Of a DNA stretch of 64,000 nt, positions 1 to 8,821 are shown piece after piece. Source of the DNA: an uncultured Spiribacter sp. Its GTDB lineage: Bacteria > Pseudomonadota > Gammaproteobacteria > Nitrococcales > Nitrococcaceae. Both the position numbers and the translations under genes were made by a program. A model generated the notes under the pieces. The model was given only the letters and a program-made list of their open reading frames with translations, was not told the origin of the DNA and searched no databases. The stretch is taken from assembly GCA_937884605.1 (NCBI GenBank), contig CALGDM010000006.1:124001-188000 (forward strand), read 5' to 3'. The number at the start of each line of letters is the position of its first letter. Positions within the stretch are counted from its first letter, which is position 1.

Positions 1-199
1 TCTCGACCTCGCGCTCGGTGCTCATCTCCTGTTCGATAACGGCCTGCGGGAAGATCGGCGCCAGATCATCCGGTCCCACCGGCTGGTAGTTATCGGGCCG
101 CAGCACCGGGGCCATCGGCGCCGGCAGGTCGGCATTGATGTTGTACCAGTGCCGGGGGATCTCGGTCTCCGGCAATGTGATCTTGACGGTCTCGTCCAT
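1..199 (-). CDS. trpB: Tryptophan synthase beta chain, TrpB2 type (5' part only)
   Basis: Reading leftwards from ATG at 199, the first 66 residues begin MDETVKITLPETEIPRHWYN and continue with LPAPMAPVL, QPVGPDDLAPIFP and IEQEMSTEREVE. These are the opening motifs of TrpB2-type tryptophan synthase beta chains, PLP enzymes that join indole and serine, and differ from the opening of the canonical TrpB1. An AAGAGGTG ribosome site lies just upstream of the ATG. The gene runs off the left edge, so the catalytic lysine and the partner gene cannot be seen. It is divergent from lon with about 150 bp between them. The family call is from recalled similarity of the N-terminus only. Confidence 0.78.
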   Translation of the reverse strand, partial: MDETVKITLPETEIPRHWYNINADLPAPMAPVLRPDNYQPVGPDDLAPIFPQAVIEQEMSTEREVE

Positions 200-352
200 C
201 GCTTGGGCACCTCTTGGGTCAATGCTCCATAAAGCGGCAAGAATACCATCGCGACGGGCCGGCGTGCCTGGCGGATGACTTGAATCCGCTGCCAGCAGCC
301 TCCACTTAATCCGTGTGATCCGGCAACTGGCCGGCGATAGTCGGAGGTATCC

Positions 353-2752
353 ATGCAGACTCTTGAAAACGAGGGCGTCGAGCCGTCCCGCAGTCTGGTC
401 ATTCCGCGGTTGCCCGACGACGCGATGATCCTGCTGCCCATTCGCAATATGGTGCTGTTTCCGAACATGCTGGTGCCCGTGGGCATTGGTCGGGCCCGAT
501 CGATCCTCGCCGCGCGCCAGGCGGCGCAGAATGATCAACCCATGGGGGTGATCATGCAGCGCGATTCCAGCGTTGAGGAACCCGATCCCGACGACCTGCA
601 TGACGTTGGCACCGTGGCCAATGTCATGCGCTTTGTGAATGGCAATGAGGGGCATCATCACCTGGTTCTGCAGGGAGAGCAGCGCTTCCGTGTGATCGAG
701 CACCTGAATGGCTATCCGTTTCCAGTGGCGCGGGTTGAGCGCATCGCCGAGGAACAGCCCATCGGGCAGACCGTCGATGCGCACATGGTTGCGCTGCGCG
801 ACAAGGCGCTGGAGGCCCTGGAGCTGCTGCCGCAGGCCCCACAGGAACTGGCCGGCGCTCTCTCCGGCATCAAGGAGCCCGGCGTGCTCGCAGACACCGT
901 GGCAGGTTATCTCGACCTCGAGAGTGCGGATCGTCAGGAGCTGCTCGAGACCCTCGATATCGAAACGCGTCTCGAACGCGTGCTGACACTGGTCGACTAT
1001 CGCGTCGAGGTGCTCAAGCTCTCGCAGAAGATCAGCGAGCGCACCCACGAGACCATGTCCGAGCGTCAGCGCGAGGCACTGCTGCGCGAACAGCTGCGCT
1101 CGATTCGCGAGGAGCTGGGCGAGAGCGACGACAAGGGCGAAGAGATCCGCGAGCTCGAGGCCCGCATCGATGCACTGCAGATGCCTGAGGCCGTCGATGA
1201 GCAGGCCCGCAAGGAGCTCAAGCGTCTCGAGCGGATGCCAGAGGGCGCCGGCGAGTACTCGATGGTTCGCACCTATCTTGACTGGCTGCTCGAGCTGCCA
1301 TGGTCGACGACGCGCCCCGAGGACATCGATATCGGCCGTGCCCGCGAGATCCTCGATACGGATCATTACGGCCTCGAGCCGGTCAAGCGCCGCATTCTCG
1401 AGCATCTGGCCGTGCGCAAGCTCAATCCCGAGGGGCGCAGCCCGATCCTTTGCCTGGTGGGGCCGCCCGGCGTGGGCAAGACCTCGCTGGGACAAAGCAT
1501 TGCCCGCGCCACGGGGCGTGACTTTGTGCGCTCGAGCCTGGGCGGCGTCCATGACGAGGCCGAGATCCGCGGGCATCGCCGTACTTATCTGGGGGCGCTG
1601 CCCGGTAAGGTGGTGCAGAGCCTGCACAAGGCGGGGTCGCGCAATCCGGTGATGATGCTTGATGAGATGGACAAGCTTGGCGGCGGTATCCAGGGCGATC
1701 CGTCGGCGGCGTTGCTGGAAGTCCTGGATCCGGCACAGAACGGGACCTTTCAGGACAATTATCTGGGCGTCCCCTTTGATCTGACCGGTGTGCTTTTCAT
1801 TGCCACCGCCAATGTGCCCGACCAGATCCCCGCACCGTTGCGCGATCGCATGGAGATGATTGAGATCCCGGGTTATACCCAGGAGGAAAAGGCCGAGATC
1901 GCCCGACGGTATCTGCTCGACCGCCAGCTTGAGGCGGCCGGTGTGACACGCGAGCAGTTGGCCCTGACCGATGCGGCGATTGACCGGGTCATCGCGGAAT
2001 ATACCCGCGAGGCGGGATGCCGGCAGCTTGAACGCGAACTGGGCGCCATCGTCCGGCATTTTGCGGTGCAGTTCGCCGAGGGCACGGTCGAGCAGGCGCG
2101 GGTGGATGCCGATGCGGTCGCAGCCGTGCTGGGCGCACCCAGGTTTGAAGGTGAGACCGCCATGCGCACCAGCGTCCCGGGCGTCGCCACGGGTCTGGCC
2201 TGGACGCCGGTGGGCGGGGATATCCTGTTCATTGAGGCGAATCGCTATGCCGGCAACGGCAAGTTGATGCTCACCGGTCAGCAGGGCGATGTCATGAAGG
2301 AGAGTGCCCAGACCGCGCTCAGCCTGATCAAGGCGCGTGCCGACGAGCTGGGAGTCGACCCGACGTTATTCTCCCGCGATGACATCCATGTCCATCTTCC
2401 GGCCGGCGCCATCCCCAAGGATGGGCCCAGTGCTGGTGTGGCCATGTACAGCGCTCTGGTGTCGCTGGTGACCGGGCGGTGCGTTCGCGAGGACGTCGCC
2501 ATGACTGGCGAGATCACCCTGCGCGGTCTGGTTCTGCCGGTTGGCGGTATCAAGGAAAAGGTACTGGCGGCGCGTCGGGCCGGCATTCACACCGTGCTTT
2601 TGCCGGCCCGCAATCGCAAGGACTACGAGGATATCCCCGAGTCCGCCCGTCGGGATATGACTTTTCACTGGCTTGAGCACGTCAGCGAGGCCACCACGCT
2701 TGCCCTGCGCGAGGCGACCAACGGTGAGGCCGCCGCCGAGGCCTCGGCCTGA
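353..2752 (+). CDS. lon: ATP-dependent Lon protease
   Basis: Lon is a cytoplasmic AAA+ serine protease that degrades misfolded and regulatory proteins. The 799-residue product has the usual bacterial LonA layout: an N-terminal substrate domain starting LLPIRNMVLFPNM, a helical middle region (about 210-310), the AAA+ module with Walker A GPPGVGKT at about 370-377, and a C-terminal protease domain. The dyad is Ser693 in KDGPSAG and Lys736, the second lysine of GGIKEK, spaced 43 residues apart as in E. coli Lon. Length is close to E. coli (784). A GGAGG site precedes the ATG. It stands alone, divergent from trpB and convergent with opgH, and is not next to clpX as in many gammaproteobacteria. 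Confidence 0.97.
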   Translation: MQTLENEGVEPSRSLVIPRLPDDAMILLPIRNMVLFPNMLVPVGIGRARSILAARQAAQNDQPMGVIMQRDSSVEEPDPDDLHDVGTVANVMRFVNGNEGHHHLVLQGEQRFRVIEHLNGYPFPVARVERIAEEQPIGQTVDAHMVALRDKALEALELLPQAPQELAGALSGIKEPGVLADTVAGYLDLESADRQELLETLDIETRLERVLTLVDYRVEVLKLSQKISERTHETMSERQREALLREQLRSIREELGESDDKGEEIRELEARIDALQMPEAVDEQARKELKRLERMPEGAGEYSMVRTYLDWLLELPWSTTRPEDIDIGRAREILDTDHYGLEPVKRRILEHLAVRKLNPEGRSPILCLVGPPGVGKTSLGQSIARATGRDFVRSSLGGVHDEAEIRGHRRTYLGALPGKVVQSLHKAGSRNPVMMLDEMDKLGGGIQGDPSAALLEVLDPAQNGTFQDNYLGVPFDLTGVLFIATANVPDQIPAPLRDRMEMIEIPGYTQEEKAEIARRYLLDRQLEAAGVTREQLALTDAAIDRVIAEYTREAGCRQLERELGAIVRHFAVQFAEGTVEQARVDADAVAAVLGAPRFEGETAMRTSVPGVATGLAWTPVGGDILFIEANRYAGNGKLMLTGQQGDVMKESAQTALSLIKARADELGVDPTLFSRDDIHVHLPAGAIPKDGPSAGVAMYSALVSLVTGRCVREDVAMTGEITLRGLVLPVGGIKEKVLAARRAGIHTVLLPARNRKDYEDIPESARRDMTFHWLEHVSEATTLALREATNGEAAAEASA

Positions 2753-2758
2753 GCCGGA

Positions 2759-4606
2759 TCAGGCCCGGCCTGGTGGCACGGACAGGGGCTGCAGCGGCAT
2801 GGGTCGATAATCCTCGGCGGGGGGCGGGCATACGCTGGCCGCGGATTGCCGGCGTGAACCGCCGCTGGCGATTGGGTTGACGGGCACCAGCCGGCGTGAC
2901 TCCGCCGGGGTGGCCGGCAGCCACGCCGGCGCCAGCAGACTGGTCACCTGCAGAAACGCCGGAAACAGCAGTGGTCCCGCCAGTGCTGGGAGCAGCCAGG
3001 GCAATAGCGAGGGTGCGCCAACCGCCACACCCATGCCGACCGCCAGGGCACCCAGGGCGATGGGCCCGCCCAATCGCCAGGCCTCGCCAGCCGGAATCCG
3101 TCGGCGGCCGCGCAGCGAGGTATCCCAGCGGGCGGGCCGTCCGGCCAGAATCCGCACAATGAAACCGCTATAGAGCACCATCATCAGGGGTGATCGAAGG
3201 ATCCCGAAGCCCAGTTCCAGCAGGCTGCCGCGCAGGAGCGACCAGCGCTTCGCGTGTCCGGGCTGCTCGAGGGTGGCGAGGACGATGCCGATCAGGCGCG
3301 GCAAAAACAGCACCATCAGGCTGAGCACGATCAAAGGCACGACGGTGTCCGGCCGTGCCGTGGCCGCATTGACCCAGCGACCCGCGCCACTCGAGATGAC
3401 CGCGTCGAGAACACCGGCACTGATCATCAGCAGCCACAACGGCGCAGTCAGGTAGGCGAGCCCGCCGAGCAGAAAGTTCAAGCGTGTCACCGGTCGCCAG
3501 CCGCGTCCCGGCAGCAGGCGCAGATGCTGCAGATTGCCCTGGCACCAGCGCCGCTCGCGTTTGAGGTCATCGATGAAATTGCCCGGCATGCCCTCGAAGC
3601 TGCCGCCGATTTCGGGGAGGACATAAACGCTGCGTCCGGCCCGTCGCATCAGACCGGCTTCGACGTAGTCGTGACTCATGATGTCGCCGCCCAGAGGCGG
3701 CCGGCCGGGGAGGGGCGAGAGCCCGCAACAGGCCTTGAAGTCGGCGATACGGATGATGGCGTTGTGGCCCCAGTAATTCGTGCTGTTGCCCTGCCAGAAG
3801 GCCAGGCCGTTGGCAATGTGACGGGCATGAAGGCTGGCGGCGAGCTGCTGGAAGCGGCCGAGTACCGTACGCTGACCCACCGGCAACGGCACCGTCTGAA
3901 TAATGCCCGCCTGCGGATTGGCCACCATGCGGCGGACCAGCGTCAGCAGGGCCTGCCCGGTCATGCGGCTATCGGCATCCAGCACGACCATAAACTCATA
4001 GCCCGCGCCCCAGCGTTCGCAAAAGTCCCGGATGTTGCCCGGCTTGCGACCGGTGTTCTCCTCGCGGGCCCGGTAATAAAGCCCGGGCCCCGTCGGGAAG
4101 CGCCGCTGTAGTCGCGCCATCGCCTCGCGTTCACGCTCGCGCTGATCCGGGTCACTGCTGTCGCTGAGCAAAAAGCAATCGAACGCGTCGCCCTCGCCGG
4201 TGTCCTGCAATGACTGGAGTGTTGACATGAGGCAGTGCACGACATCGCCCATGTCCTCATTGTAGGCGGGCATCACCAGCGCGGTCCGCGCCAGCGCCGG
4301 CGCATCTTCCGCCGACGGGGCGTTGCGCTGCAATGTCACCGGGTGCCGGCCGGCCAACCGCAAGGCAATCCCGGCCAGCATGGTCCAGAATGCAATGCAC
4401 GAAAATCCGAAGGTGAGCGAGAAGGCCGCGATGACCAGCCCCTCCAGCGCATCAATGCCCCCGCTGCCGAGCAGCGCGGTGAGCCAGTGGATCCCCAGTG
4501 CCGTGGTTGTCATGGCGAGTACCGCCATGATCCCCCGCCGCAGGGGCAGGGCGGGTTCGGTCAGTGCCCAGCTGGATGAATGGATGGCTTCGCTCCTGTC
4601 CTGCAT
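2759..4606 (-). CDS. opgH: Osmoregulated periplasmic glucan glucosyltransferase OpgH/MdoH
   Basis: An inner-membrane GT2 glucosyltransferase that makes and exports the beta-1,2-glucan backbone of osmoregulated periplasmic glucans from UDP-glucose. Visible features are two N-terminal membrane segments, a cytosolic catalytic domain with PAYNED near the start, an LDADSRMTG acidic motif, GHNAIIRI, the HDYVEAGLMRRAG acceptor motif and RERRWCQGN (the Q/RxxRW-type signature), then a block of C-terminal membrane helices. At 615 residues it lacks much of the long N-terminus of E. coli MdoH (847). I chose ATG 4606 because GAGGAGGG lies just upstream; an in-frame GTG at 4657 would add 17 residues. No opgG is adjacent. 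It diverges from a membrane sulfatase-fold gene that may modify the glucan. Confidence 0.88.
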   Translation of the reverse strand: MQDRSEAIHSSSWALTEPALPLRRGIMAVLAMTTTALGIHWLTALLGSGGIDALEGLVIAAFSLTFGFSCIAFWTMLAGIALRLAGRHPVTLQRNAPSAEDAPALARTALVMPAYNEDMGDVVHCLMSTLQSLQDTGEGDAFDCFLLSDSSDPDQREREREAMARLQRRFPTGPGLYYRAREENTGRKPGNIRDFCERWGAGYEFMVVLDADSRMTGQALLTLVRRMVANPQAGIIQTVPLPVGQRTVLGRFQQLAASLHARHIANGLAFWQGNSTNYWGHNAIIRIADFKACCGLSPLPGRPPLGGDIMSHDYVEAGLMRRAGRSVYVLPEIGGSFEGMPGNFIDDLKRERRWCQGNLQHLRLLPGRGWRPVTRLNFLLGGLAYLTAPLWLLMISAGVLDAVISSGAGRWVNAATARPDTVVPLIVLSLMVLFLPRLIGIVLATLEQPGHAKRWSLLRGSLLELGFGILRSPLMMVLYSGFIVRILAGRPARWDTSLRGRRRIPAGEAWRLGGPIALGALAVGMGVAVGAPSLLPWLLPALAGPLLFPAFLQVTSLLAPAWLPATPAESRRLVPVNPIASGGSRRQSAASVCPPPAEDYRPMPLQPLSVPPGRA

Positions 4607-4693
4607 CAACACCCTCCTCGATAGGGCGTCGACAATGCGAGGGTTTGGAAGTTGCACCGACGCGGCGAGTCGTCAGATGGGACGCTGGACTGA

Positions 4694-6301
4694 ATGATGC
4701 GTGCGGTCGTCGCGGGTCTGCTCATTGCGCTGGGTGTCAACCTGCTACTGGTAGTGCCGGAATGGTGGATGCCCTACACGCAGTTCCCGTCGCCGTGGCT
4801 CGCCGCGGAGACCCTGATCGTGCTCGGCATCATCTGGAGTCTGCCGATGCGGCTGGCGCGCGGGCTTGCGCCGCTGCTCAGCGTGGCAATTCTGGTGGCG
4901 GTGGCGCTGGCGCTGTCGGATCTGGCGACCGGCTGGGCGCTGGGTCGCCCCATGAATCTGTTGATCGACATCCCGCTGGCCACGTCGGTCGAGCATCTGC
5001 TGCGGGGTGCCATCGGTGCGCCGCTGGCCTGGCTGACGCTGGTCCTGGCGGCCCTGGCTGTGGGGGCCGTGTTTGTGTGGCTGGCACGGACATTGCGGCG
5101 CGGCATTCCACCGCATGGCGCCCGCCAATTGCGTGTCGCGGGGCTGGTGCTGCTGGCTGCCGGGTTGTTGTTGCAACACCATCGGGATTGGCCGGCGATT
5201 GATAGCGCGGTGGATGCGCCGGCGATCATTCGATTCAACGACCAGAGCGTGCGGGTGCTCGACACGGCCCGCGAGCGCCAGCAATTTTCCCAGGCATTGC
5301 GGCGCACGCCCGACGCGGTCGGCCCCTCGCTGGAGCGATTGGCGGGACGCGACGTCATCCTCGGGTTTATCGAGTCCTATGGGACCGTGATGCTGGACGA
5401 TCCGCGCTATCGCGCCACCGGGCGGGCGGCGCTCGAGGCATTCGGGCAGTCGCTGGACGCGGCTGGCCTGAAGGTGGTGACCGGACGTTTCGACTCGCCC
5501 GTGCAGGGCGGCCAGTCGTGGCTTGCCCACGGCACGGTGCTGAGTGGCCACTGGATGAACAACCAGATCCGCTATGACCTGTTCCTGAACGCCGAGCGGT
5601 CATCGCTGGTCGAGGATTTCGACCGCGCGGGTTATCAGACCGTGGCCGTGATGCCCGCGATTACCGATCCGTGGCCGGCTGGCGAGCAATGGGGGTATGA
5701 CCGCATCGACGACCATGCGCGCATCGATTATGCCGGACCCGCGCTCAACTGGGTCACCATGCCGGATCAGTACACCTGGCATTACCTGGAGTCGGCCGTT
5801 CGCGAGGCGACAACCGACCCGGTGTTCGCCGAGGTGGCCCTGATCAGCAGCCACGCGCCGTGGACACCGATCCTGCCGATCATCGATTGGGCGCGGGTTG
5901 GCGATGGAGCGATCTTTGACCGCTGGGCCGATGCCGGGCCCGCCCCCGGCGAGGTCTGGAGCGAGGGCGCGCGCATCCGCGATCATTACCAGCGGGCGGT
6001 GGATTACGCCCTGCGCACCGCCGGCGAGTGGGCCGGCCGGTCTCTGGATGACGGCGTGTTGATCCTGCTGGGCGATCATCAGCCGGCGCCGCTGATCACG
6101 GGGGATTCCACCTCGCGCACGGTGCCGGTGCATGTGATTGCCCGCGATCCGGCGCTCCTCGAGGGTTTCGAGTCGATGGGGTTTCGCGCGGGCGTCATGC
6201 CCGGACCAGCGACCGCGGGGACCCTGGCGGATCTGCGCGGTAGACTATTGAGCGTATTTTCAAATCCCCGACAAGGGAGTCGTTCCAATGAACAGCAATG
6301 A
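4694..6301 (+). CDS. Membrane-anchored sulfatase/phosphoglycerol-transferase-fold protein
   Basis: A 535-residue protein with about four or five N-terminal membrane helices (residues 1-135) and a large C-terminal domain that looks like the alkaline-phosphatase/sulfatase fold seen in LtaS, OpgB and EptA. Likely metal-site pieces are Glu227 in GFIESYG, ISSHAPW and Asp461-His462 in LLGDHQP; the nucleophile (a Thr or Ser in this family) may be the Ser of GGQSW but I cannot fix it. It starts 87 bp from divergent opgH, so transfer of a substituent such as phosphoglycerol onto periplasmic glucans is a reasonable inference, not a demonstrated role. Its last 14 bp overlap the next gene. The start has no strong ribosome site. 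Confidence 0.65.
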   Translation: MMRAVVAGLLIALGVNLLLVVPEWWMPYTQFPSPWLAAETLIVLGIIWSLPMRLARGLAPLLSVAILVAVALALSDLATGWALGRPMNLLIDIPLATSVEHLLRGAIGAPLAWLTLVLAALAVGAVFVWLARTLRRGIPPHGARQLRVAGLVLLAAGLLLQHHRDWPAIDSAVDAPAIIRFNDQSVRVLDTARERQQFSQALRRTPDAVGPSLERLAGRDVILGFIESYGTVMLDDPRYRATGRAALEAFGQSLDAAGLKVVTGRFDSPVQGGQSWLAHGTVLSGHWMNNQIRYDLFLNAERSSLVEDFDRAGYQTVAVMPAITDPWPAGEQWGYDRIDDHARIDYAGPALNWVTMPDQYTWHYLESAVREATTDPVFAEVALISSHAPWTPILPIIDWARVGDGAIFDRWADAGPAPGEVWSEGARIRDHYQRAVDYALRTAGEWAGRSLDDGVLILLGDHQPAPLITGDSTSRTVPVHVIARDPALLEGFESMGFRAGVMPGPATAGTLADLRGRLLSVFSNPRQGSRSNEQQ

Positions 6302-7466
6302 TGTGCTGGTGGTCGGCGGCGGGATGGTCGGCGCCGCCGTGGCGGTGGATCTTGGCCGTCGCGGTATTCCGGTGCGGCTGCTCGAGGCCCGCCCAGCGAC
6401 ACGGCCCACGGCTGATGAGCCGCCGCGGCTTCGGGTTTCCGCCCTCAATGGCCTTTCCATCGAGTACCTCCAGTCGCTGGGTGCCTGGCCGGCGCTGGAC
6501 GAGGGGCGGGTTGCAACGTTCAATGAACTCGCGACCTGGGATATCTCGGCGCCCGGGCGGCTTGCGTTCAGTGCCGATGAGCTGGGCCTGGATCGGTTGG
6601 GGGTATTCGTTGAAAACGATCACCTGCAGGCGGCCTTGCTTGAGACCGCCGCCACCCTGGAGTCGGTGCGCATGGATGTTCCGGCGCCAGCGCTGGACGT
6701 GCAGCCCGCTGACGATGGCCCGCGGCTTTTTCTTGACGGTGAGGGCGAGTTGACGCCGGCCCTGGTGGTGGCAGCGGACGGCGCCCAATCGCGGCTGCGC
6801 GATGCCGCCGGCATCGGTGTCTGGGAAGGGGATTATCACCAGCATGCCGTGGTGGCGAGCGTGCAGCCCAACCCCCCGGCGGGCGCTCAAACATGGCAGC
6901 GCTTCACACCGGATGGCCCGCAGGCGCTGCTACCGCTCGCCGGTGGTGCGGCGTCGCTGGTGTGGTATGTGTCGCCATCAAGGGCACGCTTGCTCACGGC
7001 GATGAGTGACGCCGATTTTGTCGATGCCGTGGAAAGCGCGTTCCCCACCGATCTGGGATTGATCGACCGGGTCTACGCGCGGGGCAGTTTCCCGATCCGC
7101 CGCCTGCATGCACAACGCTACTGGCAGGATCGGCTGGTGTTGGTCGGGGATGCCGCCCACGTGATTCATCCGCTGGCCGGCCAGGGGGTCAATATTGGTT
7201 TGCGGGACGCGCGGGCGCTTGCCGAGCAGATAGCCGAGGCGCAGCGCCGGGGCCTGCCGGCGGCTCATCCGGCGGGCCTTGCAGCTTATGAGCGTGAGCG
7301 GCGTCCCGATAATCAGCTGATGCAGTCGGCGATGAGCGCCTTTCATGTCGGGTTCACGGCGCCGCTCGGGCCGCTGGCGCCGGTGCGGGGCCTTGGCCTG
7401 CAGATCGCCAGCCATGGTGGCTGGCTGAAGCGCCGGGTGCTGCGCTATGCCATGGAGGGCAGATAA
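6288..7466 (+). CDS. UbiH/UbiF-family FAD-dependent hydroxylase
   Basis: A 392-residue class A flavoprotein monooxygenase, probably one of the ring hydroxylases of ubiquinone synthesis. The N-terminal dinucleotide motif is GGGMVGAAVAVDLGRRG (about residues 8-24), a DG-type motif VVAADGAQSRLR lies mid-protein, and the second FAD motif is LVGDAAHVIHPLAGQGVN. These are shared by UbiH, UbiF and UbiI, and I cannot tell which position it hydroxylates. AAGGGAG sits upstream of the ATG. It overlaps the sulfatase-fold gene by 14 bp at its 5' end and the convergent chrA gene by 22 bp at its 3' end. Confidence 0.85.
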   Translation: MNSNDVLVVGGGMVGAAVAVDLGRRGIPVRLLEARPATRPTADEPPRLRVSALNGLSIEYLQSLGAWPALDEGRVATFNELATWDISAPGRLAFSADELGLDRLGVFVENDHLQAALLETAATLESVRMDVPAPALDVQPADDGPRLFLDGEGELTPALVVAADGAQSRLRDAAGIGVWEGDYHQHAVVASVQPNPPAGAQTWQRFTPDGPQALLPLAGGAASLVWYVSPSRARLLTAMSDADFVDAVESAFPTDLGLIDRVYARGSFPIRRLHAQRYWQDRLVLVGDAAHVIHPLAGQGVNIGLRDARALAEQIAEAQRRGLPAAHPAGLAAYERERRPDNQLMQSAMSAFHVGFTAPLGPLAPVRGLGLQIASHGGWLKRRVLRYAMEGR

Positions 7467-8617
7467 CCGAGTCCGGCGCCGGCGAGTGCGCACCCCACAA
7501 CCACCGCCCACGGCGGGGTGCGCGTTAGCGCCAGCGCCAGCAGGGCGACAAGCGCCACGCCGGTATCACCCAGCGAGCCGATGCCGCTGGTGATGATCGG
7601 GTCCCAGAGCACCGCGGCCAGCAGCCCGACAACCGCGGCATTGATGCCTGGCAGGGCACGACCGGTCACCGGATAGCGCCCGGCCGCCTGCCAGAATGGC
7701 AAAAGCCCCACCACCAGCAGCAGCCCGGGCGCAAACAACAGCAGTGTCGCCAGTAGACCGGCCAGCAGTGGTGCCTGGTTGGCGACCCCCGCGCCGATAA
7801 AACCGCCAAAGCTGAACAGTGGGCCGGGCAGGGCCTGGGCGGCGCCGTAGCCGGCAAGAAACTGATTGGCATCGATCAGGCCCGGTGCCACCAGACCGCT
7901 CTCGAGCAAAGGCAGCACCACATGCCCACCGCCAAATACCAGCGCGCCGCTTTGATAGAGCACTGACCACAGCGACGGGATGCCGAACGGGCCGGCGAGG
8001 GCGATCAGGCCGACGGCGAACAGGCCCAATGCAGCGATGGCCTGGCGCCGAGTGACGCGCGTGCCCAGATCGGTAGGCGCGGACGTCGGGGATGGCAACA
8101 GCACCACGCCGGCCAGTGCACCGCCGATAATGACCACGAATGGGCCCACTGCCGCCGGTGCCAGGCTGATCATCAGGGCGCTCGCCGCCGCCATCCCGGC
8201 GCGCGGCCAATCCGGACAGAGCTGCCGGGCCATGCCAAAGAGCGCATGCGCGACCACGGCCACCGCGGCGAGTTTGAGTCCATTCAGCCAGCCCGCCGAG
8301 TCGATGCCGCCGAGATGCTGTATGGCGATCCCCAGCGCGATCATGATCGTCGCCGACGGCAGGGTGAAACCCAGCCAGGCCGCAACGCCGCCGGCAAGGC
8401 CGGCACGCTCGATGCCAATGGCGAAACCGGTCTGGCTGCTGGTGGGGCCAGGCAGCATCTGGCAGAGCGCGAGGATTTGCCCGTAGGTGGCATCGTCCAG
8501 CCAACGCCGATCGCGCACGAACCAGCGATGGAAATACCCCAGATGCGCCACCGGGCCACCAAAGGCGATCAGCCCCAGGCGTAGAAAAGTCGCGAATATT
8601 TCGGTCAACGGAGACAT
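7445..8617 (-). CDS. chrA: Chromate transporter, CHR family
   Basis: A 390-residue, two-domain CHR-family inner-membrane protein; members export chromate, or at least affect chromate resistance. The N-terminal half has FGGPVAHLGYFHRWFV and the conserved CQMLPGPTSSQTGFAIG; the C-terminal half repeats the pattern with FGGGHVVLPLLE and GYGAAQALPGPLFSFGGFIG. This internal duplication and the length are typical of the long ChrA form. I start at ATG 8617 (MSPLTEIFATF). The open frame runs hundreds of codons further upstream, but only as the antisense of dnaX and the 4.5S RNA gene. It overlaps the convergent UbiH-family gene by 22 bp. No chrB regulator is nearby. Confidence 0.88.
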   Translation of the reverse strand: MSPLTEIFATFLRLGLIAFGGPVAHLGYFHRWFVRDRRWLDDATYGQILALCQMLPGPTSSQTGFAIGIERAGLAGGVAAWLGFTLPSATIMIALGIAIQHLGGIDSAGWLNGLKLAAVAVVAHALFGMARQLCPDWPRAGMAAASALMISLAPAAVGPFVVIIGGALAGVVLLPSPTSAPTDLGTRVTRRQAIAALGLFAVGLIALAGPFGIPSLWSVLYQSGALVFGGGHVVLPLLESGLVAPGLIDANQFLAGYGAAQALPGPLFSFGGFIGAGVANQAPLLAGLLATLLLFAPGLLLVVGLLPFWQAAGRYPVTGRALPGINAAVVGLLAAVLWDPIITSGIGSLGDTGVALVALLALALTRTPPWAVVVGCALAGAGLGYLPSMA

Positions 8618-8659
8618 GGCGCCGGTCCTTGTGGGTTCGCGCGGGCTGGGGCGGTTTGC

Positions 8660-8665
8660 TATTAT
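8660..8665 (+). promoter_or_regulatory. -10 element of the 4.5S RNA promoter
   Basis: TATTAT sits 5 bp before the predicted 5' end of the 4.5S RNA, the right place for a sigma-70 -10 box. No convincing -35 hexamer is visible at 16-18 bp upstream. Confidence 0.5.
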
Positions 8666-8670
8666 GCAAC

Positions 8671-8780
8671 GGCGGTGGCGCTGGTCCCCCCGCGACGATA
8701 AACCGTCAATCCCGTCAGGCCCGGAAGGGAGCAGCGGCAGCGGTGGATTCGGGCGCCGGGGTGTGGCTGGCGTCGCCGCC
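8671..8780 (+). ncRNA. ffs: 4.5S RNA of the signal recognition particle (small bacterial SRP RNA)
   Basis: The apical Ffh-binding hairpin is present: GTCAGGCCCGGAAGGGAGCA at about 8716-8735, with the GGAA tetraloop and the asymmetric AGCAG bulge. The ends pair, GGCGGTGGCG at 8671 with CGTCGCCGCC at 8771-8780, giving one long hairpin of about 110 nt, the normal size in gammaproteobacteria. Together with Ffh the RNA targets ribosomes making membrane and secreted proteins to FtsY. It lies between chrA and dnaX, a common position for ffs. Exact ends are inferred from base pairing. Confidence 0.94.
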
Positions 8781-8809
8781 CTTCCTCTATTGTCCCGACT
8801 CCCCGATGC

Positions 8810-8815
8810 TATACT
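8810..8815 (+). promoter_or_regulatory. Possible -10 box placing dnaX transcription start at its ATG
   Basis: TATACT ends 6 bp before the dnaX ATG at 8822. If used as a -10 box, transcription would begin at or within a base of the start codon, giving a leaderless mRNA. No Shine-Dalgarno sequence is visible before the ATG. A -35 match is weak (TTGTCC at 8790-8795 leaves only 14 bp). Confidence 0.35.
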
Positions 8816-8821
8816 CGCAGT

